A stretch of DNA of 64,000 nt from Globodera rostochiensis (GCA_018350325.1 JAEVLN010000046.1:186001-250000), one strand, 5' to 3'; positions 1 through 10,579 are shown, numbered from the stretch's first letter. Translations and numbers: made by a program. Notes: generated by a model from the sequence alone, not told the origin.

Positions 1-287
1 AATTCATTCATTTGTCCCAATGTTTGTTTTGTTTGTGCCGGCGGTATTCTCACCGGACACGCCTTGCCCCCCCCCCCTCCCCCATGACGGAGATTGATTT
101 TCTGCTTATGTTTTAAAGGATTTCTTCTGCAGAATTGGCCTATTTTGAGATTTTTCAATCCAAAAATTGCTTTGTTTAAAATTCCTTAAAATGTTCAAAA
201 TTCTTCCGGCCGCGCTGCCTATCGAATTTTAAAGCCATTTGACTTAACGGAAATTATTTTTTCCATTCATTCGTCCGTTTCATTGTT

Positions 288-456
288 TTCATTTCTTCCC
301 GGGGGGGGGGGGGAGGATTATTTCAAATTTCAGCTTTTCCTTTCTTCCCCGGGGGGGGGGGGATTTCAAATATCAGCTTTTTTTCCTTTCTTCCCCGGGG
401 GAATGTTTCAAATATCAGCTTTTCCTTTCTTCCCCGGGGGAATGTTTAAAATATCA
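288..456. repeat. Imperfect tandem repeat with variable G-runs
   Basis: Four imperfect units of about 40-50 bp each carry TTTCTTCCCC, a G-run and TTTCAAATATCAGC. The G-run is about 13, 12, 5 and 5 bases long in successive units, so the units differ mainly by homopolymer slippage. The block lies just upstream of the ankyrin gene start and could be in its promoter or 5' leader. It stays open in one frame, but the low-complexity product is not believable as protein. Confidence 0.7.
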
Positions 457-513
457 GCAGATCGAAGCCTAATTAACCAAACTCCGACTGATCTTTCTCT
501 GCATATATTCAAA

Positions 514-1161
514 ATGAGTGCATCGTCTTCACAACCAAAGGACCAATCAACATCATCCCACAAAAGTGCTGACCAGAAACAGCTCGTTGTTGTTGCGCCC
601 GGAACTTCTGTTAAGGCCGCAAATCGTTCAGTGCTGTTGTGCGAGACGGAAGTACAGCTTGAGAAGCTCGCGCTGGACACGCAACGTGATCAGAACAAGA
701 AGAGCGATGCGTGTGCCAATGATGGCGAAGAGGTGTTTCGTTTTGCTTACTTTATTCTGTCAGTCGTTTTGCGTTTCTACCTTTAGAAATGCCACCGTTT
801 TGGGACTTTAAACCTTAATGACACCGTTTTGGGGCTTTAAACTTTAAAGTGTCTGAAAGAAATCACATAAATTCAGGTCAAATTGTTCTTTAAACTTGCC
901 GAACGTGGCGGCGCCGCCAAAATGCGAGCAATGCTCAAAGGACCAAATGCCGACGTTTTGTTGAGTGCCAAAGTGAACGGTTTCACGGCGCTTTCCGTTG
1001 CTGTCCAACAGGGAAATACGGAAGTGGCCGAACTTTTGGTGAAAATCAAAATTTGGAGTAATTAGCGTTATTGTTTAATTTATTTTCAGAGAGCGAAAGG
1101 CGTAATGGACGTAAAGAGCCCAGCAGTGACATTCGGTGGGGAAACGATTAATATACCGTGA
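514..1161 (+). CDS. Ankyrin-repeat protein, three exons, 150 aa
   Basis: Proposed exons are 514-732, 877-1038 and 1090-1161, all joined in phase 0, with donors GTGTTT and GTGAAA and acceptors ATTCAG and TTTCAG. The first 73 residues are polar and low in complexity, starting MSASSSQPKDQ. Exon 2 encodes a helix with LAERGGAAKMRAML and then a classic ankyrin core, NGFTALSVAVQQGNTEVAELL. Exon 3 gives 23 residues and stops at TGA 1159-1161. With about one and a half ankyrin repeats the protein is short for the family, so this may be a truncated copy or the front of a longer transcript continuing into the SPRY gene 270 bp downstream. Ankyrin repeats bind proteins; no specific partner can be named. 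The chosen ATG is the first after an AT-rich leader and could be wrong. Confidence 0.65.
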
Positions 1162-1199
1162 ACCAGGAAAAATAGAATGCTATAAAAGAAACGGCGCAC

Positions 1200-1290
1200 G
1201 ATAGGCGGTGCCGAGAAAATTTTAAAATTGGTGACTCAATTTGTGAAGAGATTTTCAACCAAAATTTTAAAAAACTACATGAATAGGAGG
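1200..1290. repeat. Copy of GGCGGCGCC/CGGCACCGCCG dispersed repeat
   Basis: Degenerate copy of a dispersed element that has a GC-rich palindromic core (GGCGGCGCCTATCGGCACCG in the best copies) next to a tail reading TTGTTAAGAGATTT...CAAAATTTT. Here the core is reduced to GATAGGCGGTGCCGAG. Other copies are annotated near 7.76, 42.66, 42.79, 56.75, 58.3, 58.4 and 61.77 kb. Confidence 0.6.
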
Positions 1291-1430
1291 GGAGAAGAAT
1301 TTTGTAAATAAACTTGGCCTTTTCACTGAAAATTTCCAATTAGCAAAATAATGCATTTGCTTCGGAATTACGGAAATTTTTTCTGAAAAAATTGGTTTTA
1401 CCGAGGTGCTATCGGGCAACCCCTGGTTTG

Positions 1431-3872
1431 ATGAAATTGTATACAAAAGATTTAGTTTTGACCCCTCAAAATCGATGGCGTTCCGATGTGTGTTTCTGGG
1501 GCGGCGACTTCAAACTGTTTGAGCCCGATCGATTGATTGTCGAAATGACGAATATGTGTAAAAATAAATTAATTAAAAAGGGTTTTTATTCACAAAACTT
1601 TTTGAAGTGTTCGGTGGCGCTGTCGTCGCTGAACGACCAATTCCGAAAAAAGATTCCGGCATTTTCTACTACGAAATGACCATTTTAAAATTAGAGCAAA
1701 ACGCGTAAGTCTTTTTGAAGGATTTTTTAACTTTTAATATAATAAATATTATTTTAGCGTTGTCCACATTGGACTTGCTACTATCAGACCATGGAACATT
1801 CCGTTTCCGGTAATTTCAAGCGTTTTCTTTCATTTCGAAAATTGAAAAATGAGTGCTTCAAAATTTTGTCAAAGGGAATTGCATCAAATGTTTGGGATGA
1901 CTACCATTTCCCCACATTTTCTCGCTTAAAATAGCTTATTGTTGGGTGCTGATCACGGTACACATCGGTTCAGTGCCAGCGATTAAAAGGTTATAACTTT
2001 TTTTAAACTCAACTAAATCAACCAAACAAGATGTCATTCGAAAGCTCTAAGCTTTTAAAAGCTATTGTTAAGCCAAAAGCTAATCAATTAGGAAATTGGT
2101 AAAAAAGTTATTTTCATAAAACTATAAAAACCCCTTGATTTTGCGTGTTTTTTCTTTTTAACCCAATTAAACCGCTTGTTTTATTTTGATTCATCTCATT
2201 TAAAGCTTTCGAATGATAGGTATCTTGTTTGTTTGATTTGTTCAGTTTAAAAAAAGTTATAGCCTTTCAATCGTTGGCACTGAACCGTGCGGCACTGAAC
2301 CGATCGCCGCCGTGCTGATCACGAATCTGACAATATTTTTAAGATCTGACAACATCTAAGCTTTTGAAAATCTATGATTTTGGATTTTTTCATTAATCAC
2401 CCAAAATCGCTTTTATAAGTTTTAGTAAAAATCCGGATAGAATAACAATGGAGACTTCGGGGGTTTGTAAAAGCGTAGACCTAAGCCACCCTGGCATGGG
2501 GTTCGTTAGGCTTAGGTCTAAGCCTAAGCTCAGGGTCAGGGTGGCTTAAGCCTAATCCTGGCAAACCCCAAGCCAGTAGGGCATGGTTAAAATAGAGGTT
2601 AAGGTACCTGAGACTAGGACAATGCCCATATTCATCAATGTATGGTTCCTATGCTTGGTTATTTCATAGGCCAGTATAGGAGCCACAGGAGCCAATAGGG
2701 GTTTCAAGGGTGCTAATCAGGAATCTGACAACATTTTATTGATCTGACAACATCCATGGTTTAAAAATCTATCATTTTAATTTGTTAGGGAAAAATAAAA
2801 TCTAATTTATTAAATTATGTTTTTTCTGCAATTTTATTTTTTTTATGAATTTATTCGCTTTGTTTATTTGATTCTTTTTGCAGTTCCTGATCAAACAAGG
2901 ACGACCTGACAAGTTCTGGGGATACGCAAGCAATGGCATTATTGTTCACGTGAACGATCCATTGTTTCTTTGGCTTCTTTGGCGAAAAGTACAGTTGGCA
3001 AAACGTAGTATCACTATTCAACTCGTTTTTTCTGATTCCACTCGCTTTTTTAGTAACTAATTTGTAAGCATTTATGAGAGGAAAAAGTGTTTCTCGGGGT
3101 ATTCGAGTTTTAAAAGCGAGTTGTGATATTTAATCTAATGCAAAATGCGCAGGTTCTAATCTCCTCCATGGCTATAGAATTTAATTTTACGAAAAATCGC
3201 CTCTGAGGAACGGAGGGGAAATTCCCGGGTTTACGTCAATCCCAAAACCGGGACGGCAATTCCCGGGGCCAATCTCAAACAGAATTGGATTTAAGTTTTA
3301 AATGTCGGTCCCGATCCTGATCACTTTTGCAATCCCGGTCTGTTTCATTCCGGCTTTTTAAATCCCTGTCTCGCCCAATTAACTGTCAGCGAGGTCAGAT
3401 CCATCAGATCCATGGCTTGTTTTAAAGAAAGGCTAAGGTTGACCATTCTTAAGGAAAATGCATTCTCGTCTGCTGAATCGTTTGGTGTCGGTGACGTTGC
3501 CGGATGCGGCGTCGATTTGGCAACTCGCCAACTCATTTACACGAAGAATGGAGCGCGTTTGGGTGAGAAGGAAAAATATTCTAAATTAAGAGGAATTCTT
3601 TTATTTGTAAAACCCTATGAATTTTTGGGTGAACAATTAGCCTCAATTGTCCAAATTTTGTTAGGGAATAAATAATTTACATCTAATTTATTAAATTATT
3701 CCGCTTTGTTTATTTGACTCTTTTTGTAGAAATACCCGATTTGTTTGTCTCTTCTGCCGGTGATTTGTTTCCGATTGCTGCGTTTCTTGTTCCGGGCAGC
3801 GGGTTTTCCGATGGCAAAATTGAAGCAAACTTTGGGCCAAACTTTAAATACAAATTCGCCGTGGACAAATGA
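1431..3872 (+). CDS. SPRY/B30.2-domain protein (cyst-nematode SPRY family), copy 1
   Basis: Recognisable exons: about 1431-1556 (LTPQNRW and LFEPDRLIV), about 1590-1704 ([14 protein letters not shown]), 1758-1809 ([17 protein letters not shown]), 2884 to about 2950 ([12 protein letters not shown]), about 3454-3562 ([17 protein letters not shown]) and 3730-3872 ([19 protein letters not shown] then TGA). These are the successive beta strands of a SPRY domain in correct order. The splice sites at 1704/1758, 1809/2884 and 3562/3730 keep phase. Weak points: the first junction has no clean acceptor, and the segment between 2950 and 3454 is unclear, so it may be a decaying gene. No signal peptide is visible, so it cannot be called a secreted SPRYSEC effector; RanBPM-like intracellular SPRY proteins share these motifs. 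Its large intron holds a foldback element and telomere-like sequence. A partial second copy lies at 15.5-18.6 kb. Confidence 0.65.
1949..2323. mobile_element. Foldback (MITE-like) element in SPRY intron
   Basis: The two ends are inverted copies of each other. The left arm reads GTGCTGATCACGG...GTTATAACTTTTTTT...GTCATTCGAAAGCT; the right arm returns AAAGCTTTCGAATGATAGG...AAAAAGTTATAGCC...CGTGCTGATCAC. Related foldbacks occur at about 20.48-20.80 and 38.45-38.88 kb. No coding capacity is seen. Confidence 0.65.
2455..2585. repeat. Telomere-like TTAGGC palindromic segment in intron
   Basis: The segment holds TTAGGCTTAGG followed by the inverse CTAAGCCTAAG and further CTTAAGCC/CCTAA motifs. TTAGGC is the nematode telomere hexamer. 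The same segment is conserved in the duplicated SPRY copy at about 16255-16370, so it was present before the duplication. Confidence 0.5.
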
Positions 3873-5025
3873 GAAACAATTAGGTATGTTGTCCTTTTTT
3901 TCTTCTGTGAAGAATGAGATCAATGGATTTTATCATTTTCCCGCATTTCTCTACTTTTTATCAAACTATTTGTTTTGTTTCCCAGTTGTCTCATTTTCTC
4001 TATTTTTTGGATAAATTTTCATGTCCGAACAGAGCATATTGCTAAGTTGAAGCGTTGGACAAAAGTTAAAATTTCTAACCGAGATTCTCGAAGAAGTTTG
4101 ATGTAGAGCACGGACCGATCGGGAATCGATCGAAATCTCGATGGGTCTTCAAGTCCGATAGTATTTCTTTAAAATAAAAATTAGGGCGTGTTTTCGAGAC
4201 ATTTTTCCACAAATCTGTCCTAGCCATATTCTATTTTTTTTTCTGAATATAACAATTTAAAATCCTGCCACTGAACAGGAAAAGGCCGAAATGCAGATTT
4301 TTCGAACCTCACTCTCCCAAAACTCAATTAGGTATAAATATTGATAAATCCAAATTTCCGAAATAAAAGAGTTTTGTTAAAAATTACTCTAAACAATGTT
4401 GGTACCGAAAAAGACCGACAATTTTTTTGCGGTACTTTCACCGGTAATTTTTCAGTACTTTATCAAAAAACTTCAAAAATCCTTAATTTTTGTGTTAAAT
4501 TTACAAAAAAAAATTTTGTGAGCATTCAAATTCAGTGAATTTTTCCGATTTAAAGTATCGGATGTGTTAAAAAGCTTGGTATTGGTCTCTCAACACTATT
4601 AAAATGGAAAAATTTTTTTTGGCGGTTTCGCGGTTCCGGATTTTGGCGGTTCTAGTCTTGGATTTTGTTGCTGGGTCCGACGGCGCGACAGGCGTCGTCG
4701 GGAAATTTTTTTAATACTTTTTAACGCTTTTAGTAAGCTGCAAATTTTAGAATTTACAAAATATAATTTTTCTAACTCTAACGCATCGCGTGTTTTCATT
4801 TGGTATTATGTTCGACCCACCCAATTGGTTTAGCGTAAAGAAGTTATAAATCTTTCGACCTTCGGACCGGAAGCGCATTTATTTATTGTTTTGTTGTTCA
4901 GAAAATCAGCGATGGCATTCTGTTCCGCGCACTGTTTGACGAGCGTGTGCCATTTCTATATATAAATCGATATTTGTCGTCCTCCCCCCCCCCCCCCCCA
5001 CCAGTATCATCGTCATGATTTTTGT
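3873..5025. other. Non-coding stretch with repeat remnants
   Basis: No convincing gene is present. The first part (to about 4340) continues the segment duplicated at 18.6-19.27 kb and includes a GATCGGGAATCGATCGAAATCTCG motif family remnant at 4085-4150. A partial copy of the CGACCTTCGGACCG foldback family lies at about 4785-4875, and a C-run at 4984-4999. Confidence 0.5.
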
Positions 5026-5244
5026 TAGAGTTGGCCGGGATCCCGATCCCGGCTTTCACGATCCCGGTGTCCCGATTCAACATGCCCGATCCCGGCTTTC
5101 ACGATCCCGGTGTCCCGATTCAACATGCCCGATCCCGGCTTTCACGATCCCGGTGTCCCGATTCAACATGCCCGATCCCGGCTTTCACGATCCCGGTCAA
5201 TCCCGATCCCGGTTTTCAAAAAATCCCGATCCCGGCCAACTCTA
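5026..5244. mobile_element. hAT-like MITE, TAGAG ends, GATCCCG interior
   Basis: The element begins TAGAGTTGGCCGGGATCCC and ends with the inverse CCGGCCAACTCTA. It is flanked by a perfect 8-bp direct repeat ATTTTTGT (5018-5025 and 5245-5252). Ends matching 5'-YARNG and an 8-bp target duplication are typical of hAT transposons. The interior is a 43-bp tandem repeat rich in GATCCCGG. At 219 bp it cannot encode a transposase. Confidence 0.85.
5045..5197. repeat. 43-bp tandem repeat inside MITE
   Basis: Unit starts at 5045, 5088, 5131 and 5174 are exactly 43 bp apart. Each unit holds GATCCCGGCTTTCACGATCC and then CGGTGTCCCGATTCAACATG. About 3.5 near-identical units are present. Confidence 0.95.
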
Positions 5245-5762
5245 ATTTTTGTAACGCTTTTTGCGCCATCTTTCATCTTTTTCCGTATGCTTAGGAAGGG
5301 ACCTGTCGCTTCTCTCCATATTTTTTTCTTAACAAATTAAATTTAAATTAAAATGTTTTAAAATGGTATCGAACCCACGGAAAAAATGTTTTTTTTTTTT
5401 TTTAAATATTTGGCTATAAATGCAATTACAAAAAGGGTCAAAACAAAGTCGGACCAACGTAAAGACCGCCCGTAATTATTAATCTAAAAAACAGTTTCCC
5501 TAGCACAATTGTAAATCAGTATTCATTTTATTTGGAAATCGGTCTTTTGGGGTGGGGTTAGAATTTGTTTGTGTTTTTTAGGATCTGGTTTTATTGCACT
5601 TTCTTAACGAAATTTTTGAAAAATGTGAATAAATCATAAAATAACATGTTAAGTATTTGGGTCTATCAGATTATTTGTTAATCTAATTTTTTATTATTAT
5701 CAAATAATAATAAATGGAAAAAGGTATTTAAAATAAATTATTTCCTTAAACTTCTAAATTCA
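5245..5762. other. AT-rich, no feature recognised
   Basis: AT-rich sequence with a 16-base T-run near 5390 and no open frame resembling protein, RNA gene or clear repeat. Confidence 0.5.
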
Positions 5763-6278
5763 GGTTATAATAATTAGGGCCGCGATTTATATGGAAATCC
5801 ATATTTTTTTAGCGCACTCGGAACAGCGTATAAATACCATAAATGATGTTTTTAGCTTTGTTTGGAGCTTCTAGAGCCCATTTTATACTCCATATTTCGC
5901 CATTTTTCAAAAATTTCTTAACAAAAATGCAATAAAAAAGAAAAATACATCCCTAAGAATCGAGTTTTTCAAAATTTTCAAAAAATACACCCCTAAAAAT
6001 TGACTTTTTCGCACAAAAAATTTTGCCACCAAAAAACTGCTTATTTTCAAAAATTTTCTCTGAAATGCCTTTAAATTGCATATAAAATTTTTATTGCTCT
6101 TATTACTTTATTTAGGAAATCTTGCCCATTTTTTGCTATATTTGAAAAAAATTTTCTCCATATTTCGTCCATATTATGTCCTTATTTGGTCCATATAATG
6201 CAATTTTTCATCCATATTTTATGGCCATATTTCGAGATTTTTTATCCATATAAAATCGCGGCCTTAATATTAATAACC
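5763..6278. mobile_element. 516-bp terminal-inverted-repeat element
   Basis: The left end GGTTATAATAATTAGGGCCG and the right end, read on the opposite strand, GGTTATTAATATTAAGGCCG match over about 33 bp, continuing CGATTTATATGGA. The interior is filled with TCCATATTT motifs on both strands and has no transposase. Related TATGTTTTTACATAT-type sequences occur at about 10.58 and 12.39 kb. No certain target duplication was found. Confidence 0.7.
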
Positions 6279-6855
6279 CACTAACTTAAAGGTCTAAATT
6301 TCGCAGCACACTTGCGCAACGCCGGAACATTCAGTGCTGCACAAAAATCTCTTCAGTGACAATGCAAAGGCCAAAAATTATGATTGGCATGCCCTTTCAA
6401 CACCCAAATTTTCTGCATCAAATGCATTGAACAAGCCATTTTTTGGCATTTTCATGTGCTTATTGCCTTCATTGATTTTATTTTCATTTTTTTATGATAA
6501 TGTGTGATAATAGACTTGCTGTTCTTAGTGTGTATCAAAGGCCAATGCTTTTAAAGTAAGAAAATTAGTTTGTATTTGTTGGCCACTGAGTAAAATGATG
6601 TGTCTAAATATTCCGTTTTGTCATCGTACGCACTCATTCCTCGGATTGTAGAGCCTCCGACAGGAATTACACAGTCCTGTCAGTGGAAATTTAAGATTAT
6701 AGTGGTTGAAAATAAAAATTCATTTTGTGATAAAAAAATATGTAACTATAGGGATTATTGCATTTTTTAAGATTCTAATGACCGGAAAAGGCCGGTAGCC
6801 AAACACTAATATATTGTGAGGCTCAACGAATTAAGTGATGTTGCTGAGCAATCTT
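6279..6855. other. Intergenic, nothing recognised
   Basis: AT-rich sequence without credible coding exons or tandem repeats. Confidence 0.4.
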
Positions 6856-6865
6856 TGATCTTTCC

Positions 6866-7200
6866 ACCCCGCCCTTCCCCCCCCCCGCCCTTCCCCCCCC
6901 CCCCCGCCCTTCCCCCCCCCCCCCGCCCTTTCCCCTCCCCCCTCCTTCCCCCCCCCCGCCCTTTCCCCCCCCCCGCCCTTTCCCCTCCCCCCCGCCCTTC
7001 CCTCCCCCCGCTCTTTCCCCCCCCCCGCTCTTTCCCCCCCCCGCCCTTTCCACCCTCCCCCCGCCCTTTCCCCTCCCCCCCGCCCTTTCCCCTCCCCCCC
7101 GCCCTTCCCTCCCCCCGCTCTTTTCCCCCCCCCGCCCTTTCCACCCCCCCCGCCCTTTCCACCCTCCCCCCGCCCTTCCCCCCCCCCCCCCCTCCCCCTC
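6866..7200. repeat. C-rich block of CCCCGCCCTTTCCCC units
   Basis: About 335 bp of nearly pure pyrimidine on the + strand, built from irregular 12-20-bp units of C-runs, GCCC and TTTCC. The - strand is therefore dense in G-runs and could form many G-quadruplexes. Long open frames on both strands here (Pro-rich on +, Gly/Arg-rich on -) follow from composition alone and are not genes. Confidence 0.95.
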
Positions 7201-7755
7201 CGCTCGGTCTATTTAAGCGATGGGGACGTCCCATTCACTTTTCTTCGCCGGCCGGCTGCTGTTCATTTTACGGGATCGCAAGCGCTTGTACATTTCTATT
7301 ACCGCCGCAAATAAATGCTTGGAGCTCCATGGACTTGGGGGATTTGGGACGGGTGGCCGGGAGCCCAGGGCCCGGGTTCCTCGCCCTATTCGAACAACCT
7401 GCCCCAACCCCATCTTCCATTTACCTGCAATTTCTTCTCAGCCCTCCAGGCATATTCCGTCCTCTGAGCTGACCAACCCAGCCGCCTCACTATATATTAT
7501 ATATCTCGACTACCTTTGATGCACCAAATAATTACCTTAGTAAACCATTTACGGTTATGAAGAGGAATGAAATTCCGAAAAAAATATTTCCATGCAAATT
7601 TTTGGAAGAAATTACCTTTGATTTTACATAGATAGATCGGGTCTGTGATATCTCCGGATTTTTCCTCATTCTGTGGTTTTTGGGAAGTCCAATGAGGATT
7701 TTATTTTGAAATGCGGATTTGCCGATTTTTGTGGTCTTTCGAGACTACTGTGGCC
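7201..7755. other. Possible promoter/polyadenylation-like segment, unassigned
   Basis: Just after the C-rich block there is CTATTTAAG (TATA-like) at about 7208 and AATAAA at about 7310, an arrangement that can occur in retroelement LTRs. No second copy, target duplication or paired terminus was found, so no element is called. The rest has no recognisable gene. Confidence 0.3.
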
Positions 7756-7830
7756 TTTCAGTGGTGCCGATAAGCGCCGCCGAGAAAATTTTGACTCAAT
7801 TTGTTAAGAGATTAACAATCAAAATTTTAA
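7755..7830. repeat. Copy of GGCGCC/CGGCACCGCC dispersed repeat
   Basis: Core GTGGTGCCGATAAGCGCCGC followed by CGAGAAAATTTTGACTCAAT and TTGTTAAGAGATT, matching the family seen at 42.7 and 61.8 kb. Confidence 0.7.
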
Positions 7831-8215
7831 AAAATGACCTTATTTTTGAAGCTTTTTTAAGAATAGGTAAGGTCCGGCGCCAAAATTTTGAAGATTTTAC
7901 AAGATTGGTTAAGAAAATTGGTCCAAATATTGGCAAAAAGTTTACAAATTTTTAAAATAAATCCAATAAATTGCGAGTACATGGAACAAATTGAATTCGA
8001 GGCAGAAATGGGGCAAAAATGTAATTAAATTTTTCTATTTAACATTTTGCTTTTTGACATTCATCCATTTGTCAGTGAGATGATTTGCTTGTTAGTAGGG
8101 TAGCACGGGACCGGGACCATTACTGAAATGTCTTTCTGGGACTGAATTTAGTCCCAGTTTTTTTCAAACACTTCAGTAAATGGGCCCCGGTAAACATTTG
8201 TTTGTTTCATTATAG

Positions 8216-9148
8216 GTAAGCAATAGTCTCGACATTTTGGTGGACTTGCATTTCAGAACGAGACTGTGGTCGTTGTATTGGCTGGAAATTCGTCTGGAAG
8301 CTGGTCAGCTGGTGAGACAGGGCACGATTTTTTAAAGGCGGCCGCGGCAAACAACCGTTGCCAGTGCCCCATGTTCCGATTCCGAGCTTCGTTGTCGGCT
8401 TTGAATGGATTCAGATACGGTGAAGAACTTATACTTATAACTAAAACACAACGATGTAAACTGTTACGCTTTAAGGTATATCGACCAAACTCTCATCGAT
8501 TTTCTCCAGCGTGTTCGTCCTCTTCTTGACACCACCGCGCTTCATGTTTACATCACGACTAGTGATGCTCAACGCCACAACTGGAAAAGCATTGGACGAG
8601 ACATCTGGCCTTTGGTCAATGACAACATTTGCGGACTGAGCTTGAGACCACTATGCCTCGCACTTTTGCGACACTTTTCTCCGTCCATTCTTGGTAGCTG
8701 CGAGCAACTGCAAACGCTTAGCGCCTTGGCTCTTCCTTCCAATTTTTCGGCCGATGATGACGTCTACGCTTCCGACTGTCAAGAACCAAGTGGTTGCTCG
8801 CTCCCCGCGAAGATGGTCTTCCGAAGATGCGTAATTGTGACTTTGATTCAGTGGGAATGGAGCGACTCAAACGGGTTTCCAGCTTCTTGAGTTCCTGTGG
8901 ATTGTTGTGCTAAACAATTTCGCCGTTTGTTGTTTGTCGATGCTTCTACACCGGTCAATTTCGTCGTCTGGCTGTCTATCCACTATCCACTCATCGCACC
9001 GATTGAACTAGTGAACGCATGGACGGGGGAGAGTATTGAAATTGCGTGCTGTAAATACCCACCGGCGGTTGCTTGTGCGTTGTTTGACAGAGCACGAAGA
9101 CAAGAAATGGGCTATGCGGGAGCCAGAGGCAAGCAGCCTTGCTTGTAG
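8216..9148 (+). pseudogene. F-box-associated-like family gene, frameshifted
   Basis: Successive pieces in different frames match one conserved order that I remember from a large cyst-nematode family often annotated as F-box-like: LDILVDLHFRTRLWSLYWLE (from about 8228), PVPHVPIPSFVVGFEWIQI (from about 8367), YIDQTLIDFLQRVRPLLD (from 8477), DIWPLVNDNICGLSL (about 8600), VDASTPVNFVVWLS and ELVNAWTGE (8935-9030), and LLVRC...EHEDKKWAMREPEA (about 9070-9127). The frame changes between the first, second and third pieces and again after about 8790, with stops in between, so it cannot make the full protein without unlikely splicing. The N-terminal F-box-like part is not visible. The family identity is from memory. 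Confidence 0.65.
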
Positions 9149-9309
9149 ATCATTTTTGCAGGGCTGGAGACGCAGGTGCGGGTCCAAGCGTGCCCAAGTT
9201 TAGGTAGGTTGGGCGCGTCACTTTGGCGTGAAATGTAAGTAGCCGCCGGATCCCGTCCGTTGGTGAAACCAAGACCTGTCTATGCATTGTCCCTGGTACA
9301 TGTACCAGA

Positions 9310-9385
9310 CATATGCCGGGGCTTGGAATACGGCCACGGGCAGTTTCAAAGGAGGGCAAGCCCTCTTTTGAAACGTGGCCGTGGG
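9310..9385. repeat. Long hairpin with GGGCAAGCCC centre
   Basis: The arms ACGGCCACG...GTTTCAAAGGAGGGC and GCCCTCTTTTGAAAC-GTGGCCGT pair around a two-base AA loop, with one small bulge. A shorter copy of the same hairpin lies at 9790-9860. Both begin with GGCTTGGAATACGGCC or a close variant. Function unknown. Confidence 0.7.
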
Positions 9386-9789
9386 GGTGGGCGGAAATTA
9401 TTTTGAAAAAAAGAAACATTTTTAACGGAAAATTCCGAGAAACAAATTTTCAGCCCAGTCAAAGAACTTAAGTCGGGAATCGTGACGGTAGGCGAGATTC
9501 GTGATGACATCTAAAGAATTTAGTTCATTTAAGCCACAACGACATTAGCAGCTAAAAGCAGTGTAGGTGAAAATCGAATTTTCGTTTAAAAAATTTGGGT
9601 TGAAAAAACCTTTAACCGGTTGTTTGAACCGGTTTAAGTTGGGTTTAGAAATTTTATATGCTCTGTACATATATATGACCGCCAATTTTAAATGGCGGCT
9701 GGTGGCTGTGGGTCGTATCGAATTGCCCGCCGACGAAGTTGAATTGGAAATGTCCGAAATGCCCGCGCCAAGCCGCCGGTGGGATGCAT

Positions 9790-9860
9790 ATGACGAGGCC
9801 TGGAATACGGCCACGGGCAGTTTCAAAGGAGGGCAAGCCCTCTTTTGAAACGTGTTTAAA
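9790..9860. repeat. Second copy of GGGCAAGCCC hairpin
   Basis: This repeats about 65 bp of the 9310-9385 hairpin (CGGCCACGGGCAGTTTCAAA, then GGAGGGCAAGCCCTCTTTTG) and diverges just after GAAACGTG, so the outer GTGGCCGT arm is lost. Confidence 0.75.
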
Positions 9861-10259
9861 ATTTTGTGTGTGTGTGCGCGTGTTCAAACTTCGCGTACCA
9901 ACCTTCTCAACCAGCCGCCCGTCCCGTCACCAACCACAAAACACATTTGTCGCTGCGGTTTATATCTGAGCAACCCCAATGCCGGGGTTGCCCAGACAGA
10001 TGCCCCACTCAAAGTTTGGCACACCGGCAAAAGAGGGGCTAAAAATAAATAATGTTTTTAAAATTTTATAATTCCACGAAAAATCTGGGATCTCGAAAAA
10101 TCAGTTTTATTCGAGACGAGATGTCGCGACGATATTTCTCAAGAATCTCGTCGAGATTTTTCGAGACCTCGAGACGAGATCTCGTCTCGACTGGTCTCTA
10201 ATAAAAACTTTAAAAAACTAACAAAAAAATGACCAAATTTTCCCTAACATTTAGATTTT
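9861..10259. other. Non-coding, with TCTCGA element remnant
   Basis: No gene is supported. From about 10085 to 10200 lies a TCTCGAGAC-rich segment ending CTGGTCTCTAAT, a remnant of the TAGAG/TCTCGA element family. Confidence 0.5.
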
Positions 10260-10436
10260 TTTTAATAAGCTCGACCTTGAGAGCCAATGAAATTCCGGTG
10301 TGCATATTTGCCCGATTGGTCTGGCAAACTTCAACAGACTGTATGTGCCTGCTCTGATATTTTTCAATTTGTCAAGAACGTAGGCCGATGCATCGGTCAT
10401 TTTCGAGAATTGGCTAATAAGGTTGCCATCCACCTC
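10260..10436 (-). CDS. Candidate exon of unknown gene
   Basis: Reading leftward from an acceptor ATTTTTCACAG (exon begins about 10436), the strand is open for about 58 residues, including LISQFSKMTDASAYVLDKLK and IRAGTYSLLKFARPIGQICT, and stops near 10251. Composition and the acceptor suggest a real terminal exon, but the protein is not recognised and no upstream partner exon is certain. It may be a gene remnant. Confidence 0.35.
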
Positions 10437-10579
10437 TGTGAAAAATATTTTTTAAAAATGTCAACGATCCCCCAATTTGCAAGACCGAGCAGTTTTGTGT
10501 GTCTAATCCGGAAGATTGAAATTCCACATTTTTTCAAAAAAAATCATGATTAAGTATCAATTATAATTTTTGCTCATAA

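Noticed and set aside
6806..7234. Long Gly/Arg-rich and Pro-rich frames
   Set aside because: They come from the C-rich simple repeat; no codon structure.
7205..7500. Solo LTR of a retrotransposon
   Set aside because: TATA-like and AATAAA motifs alone are not enough; no TG...CA ends, target duplication or second copy found.
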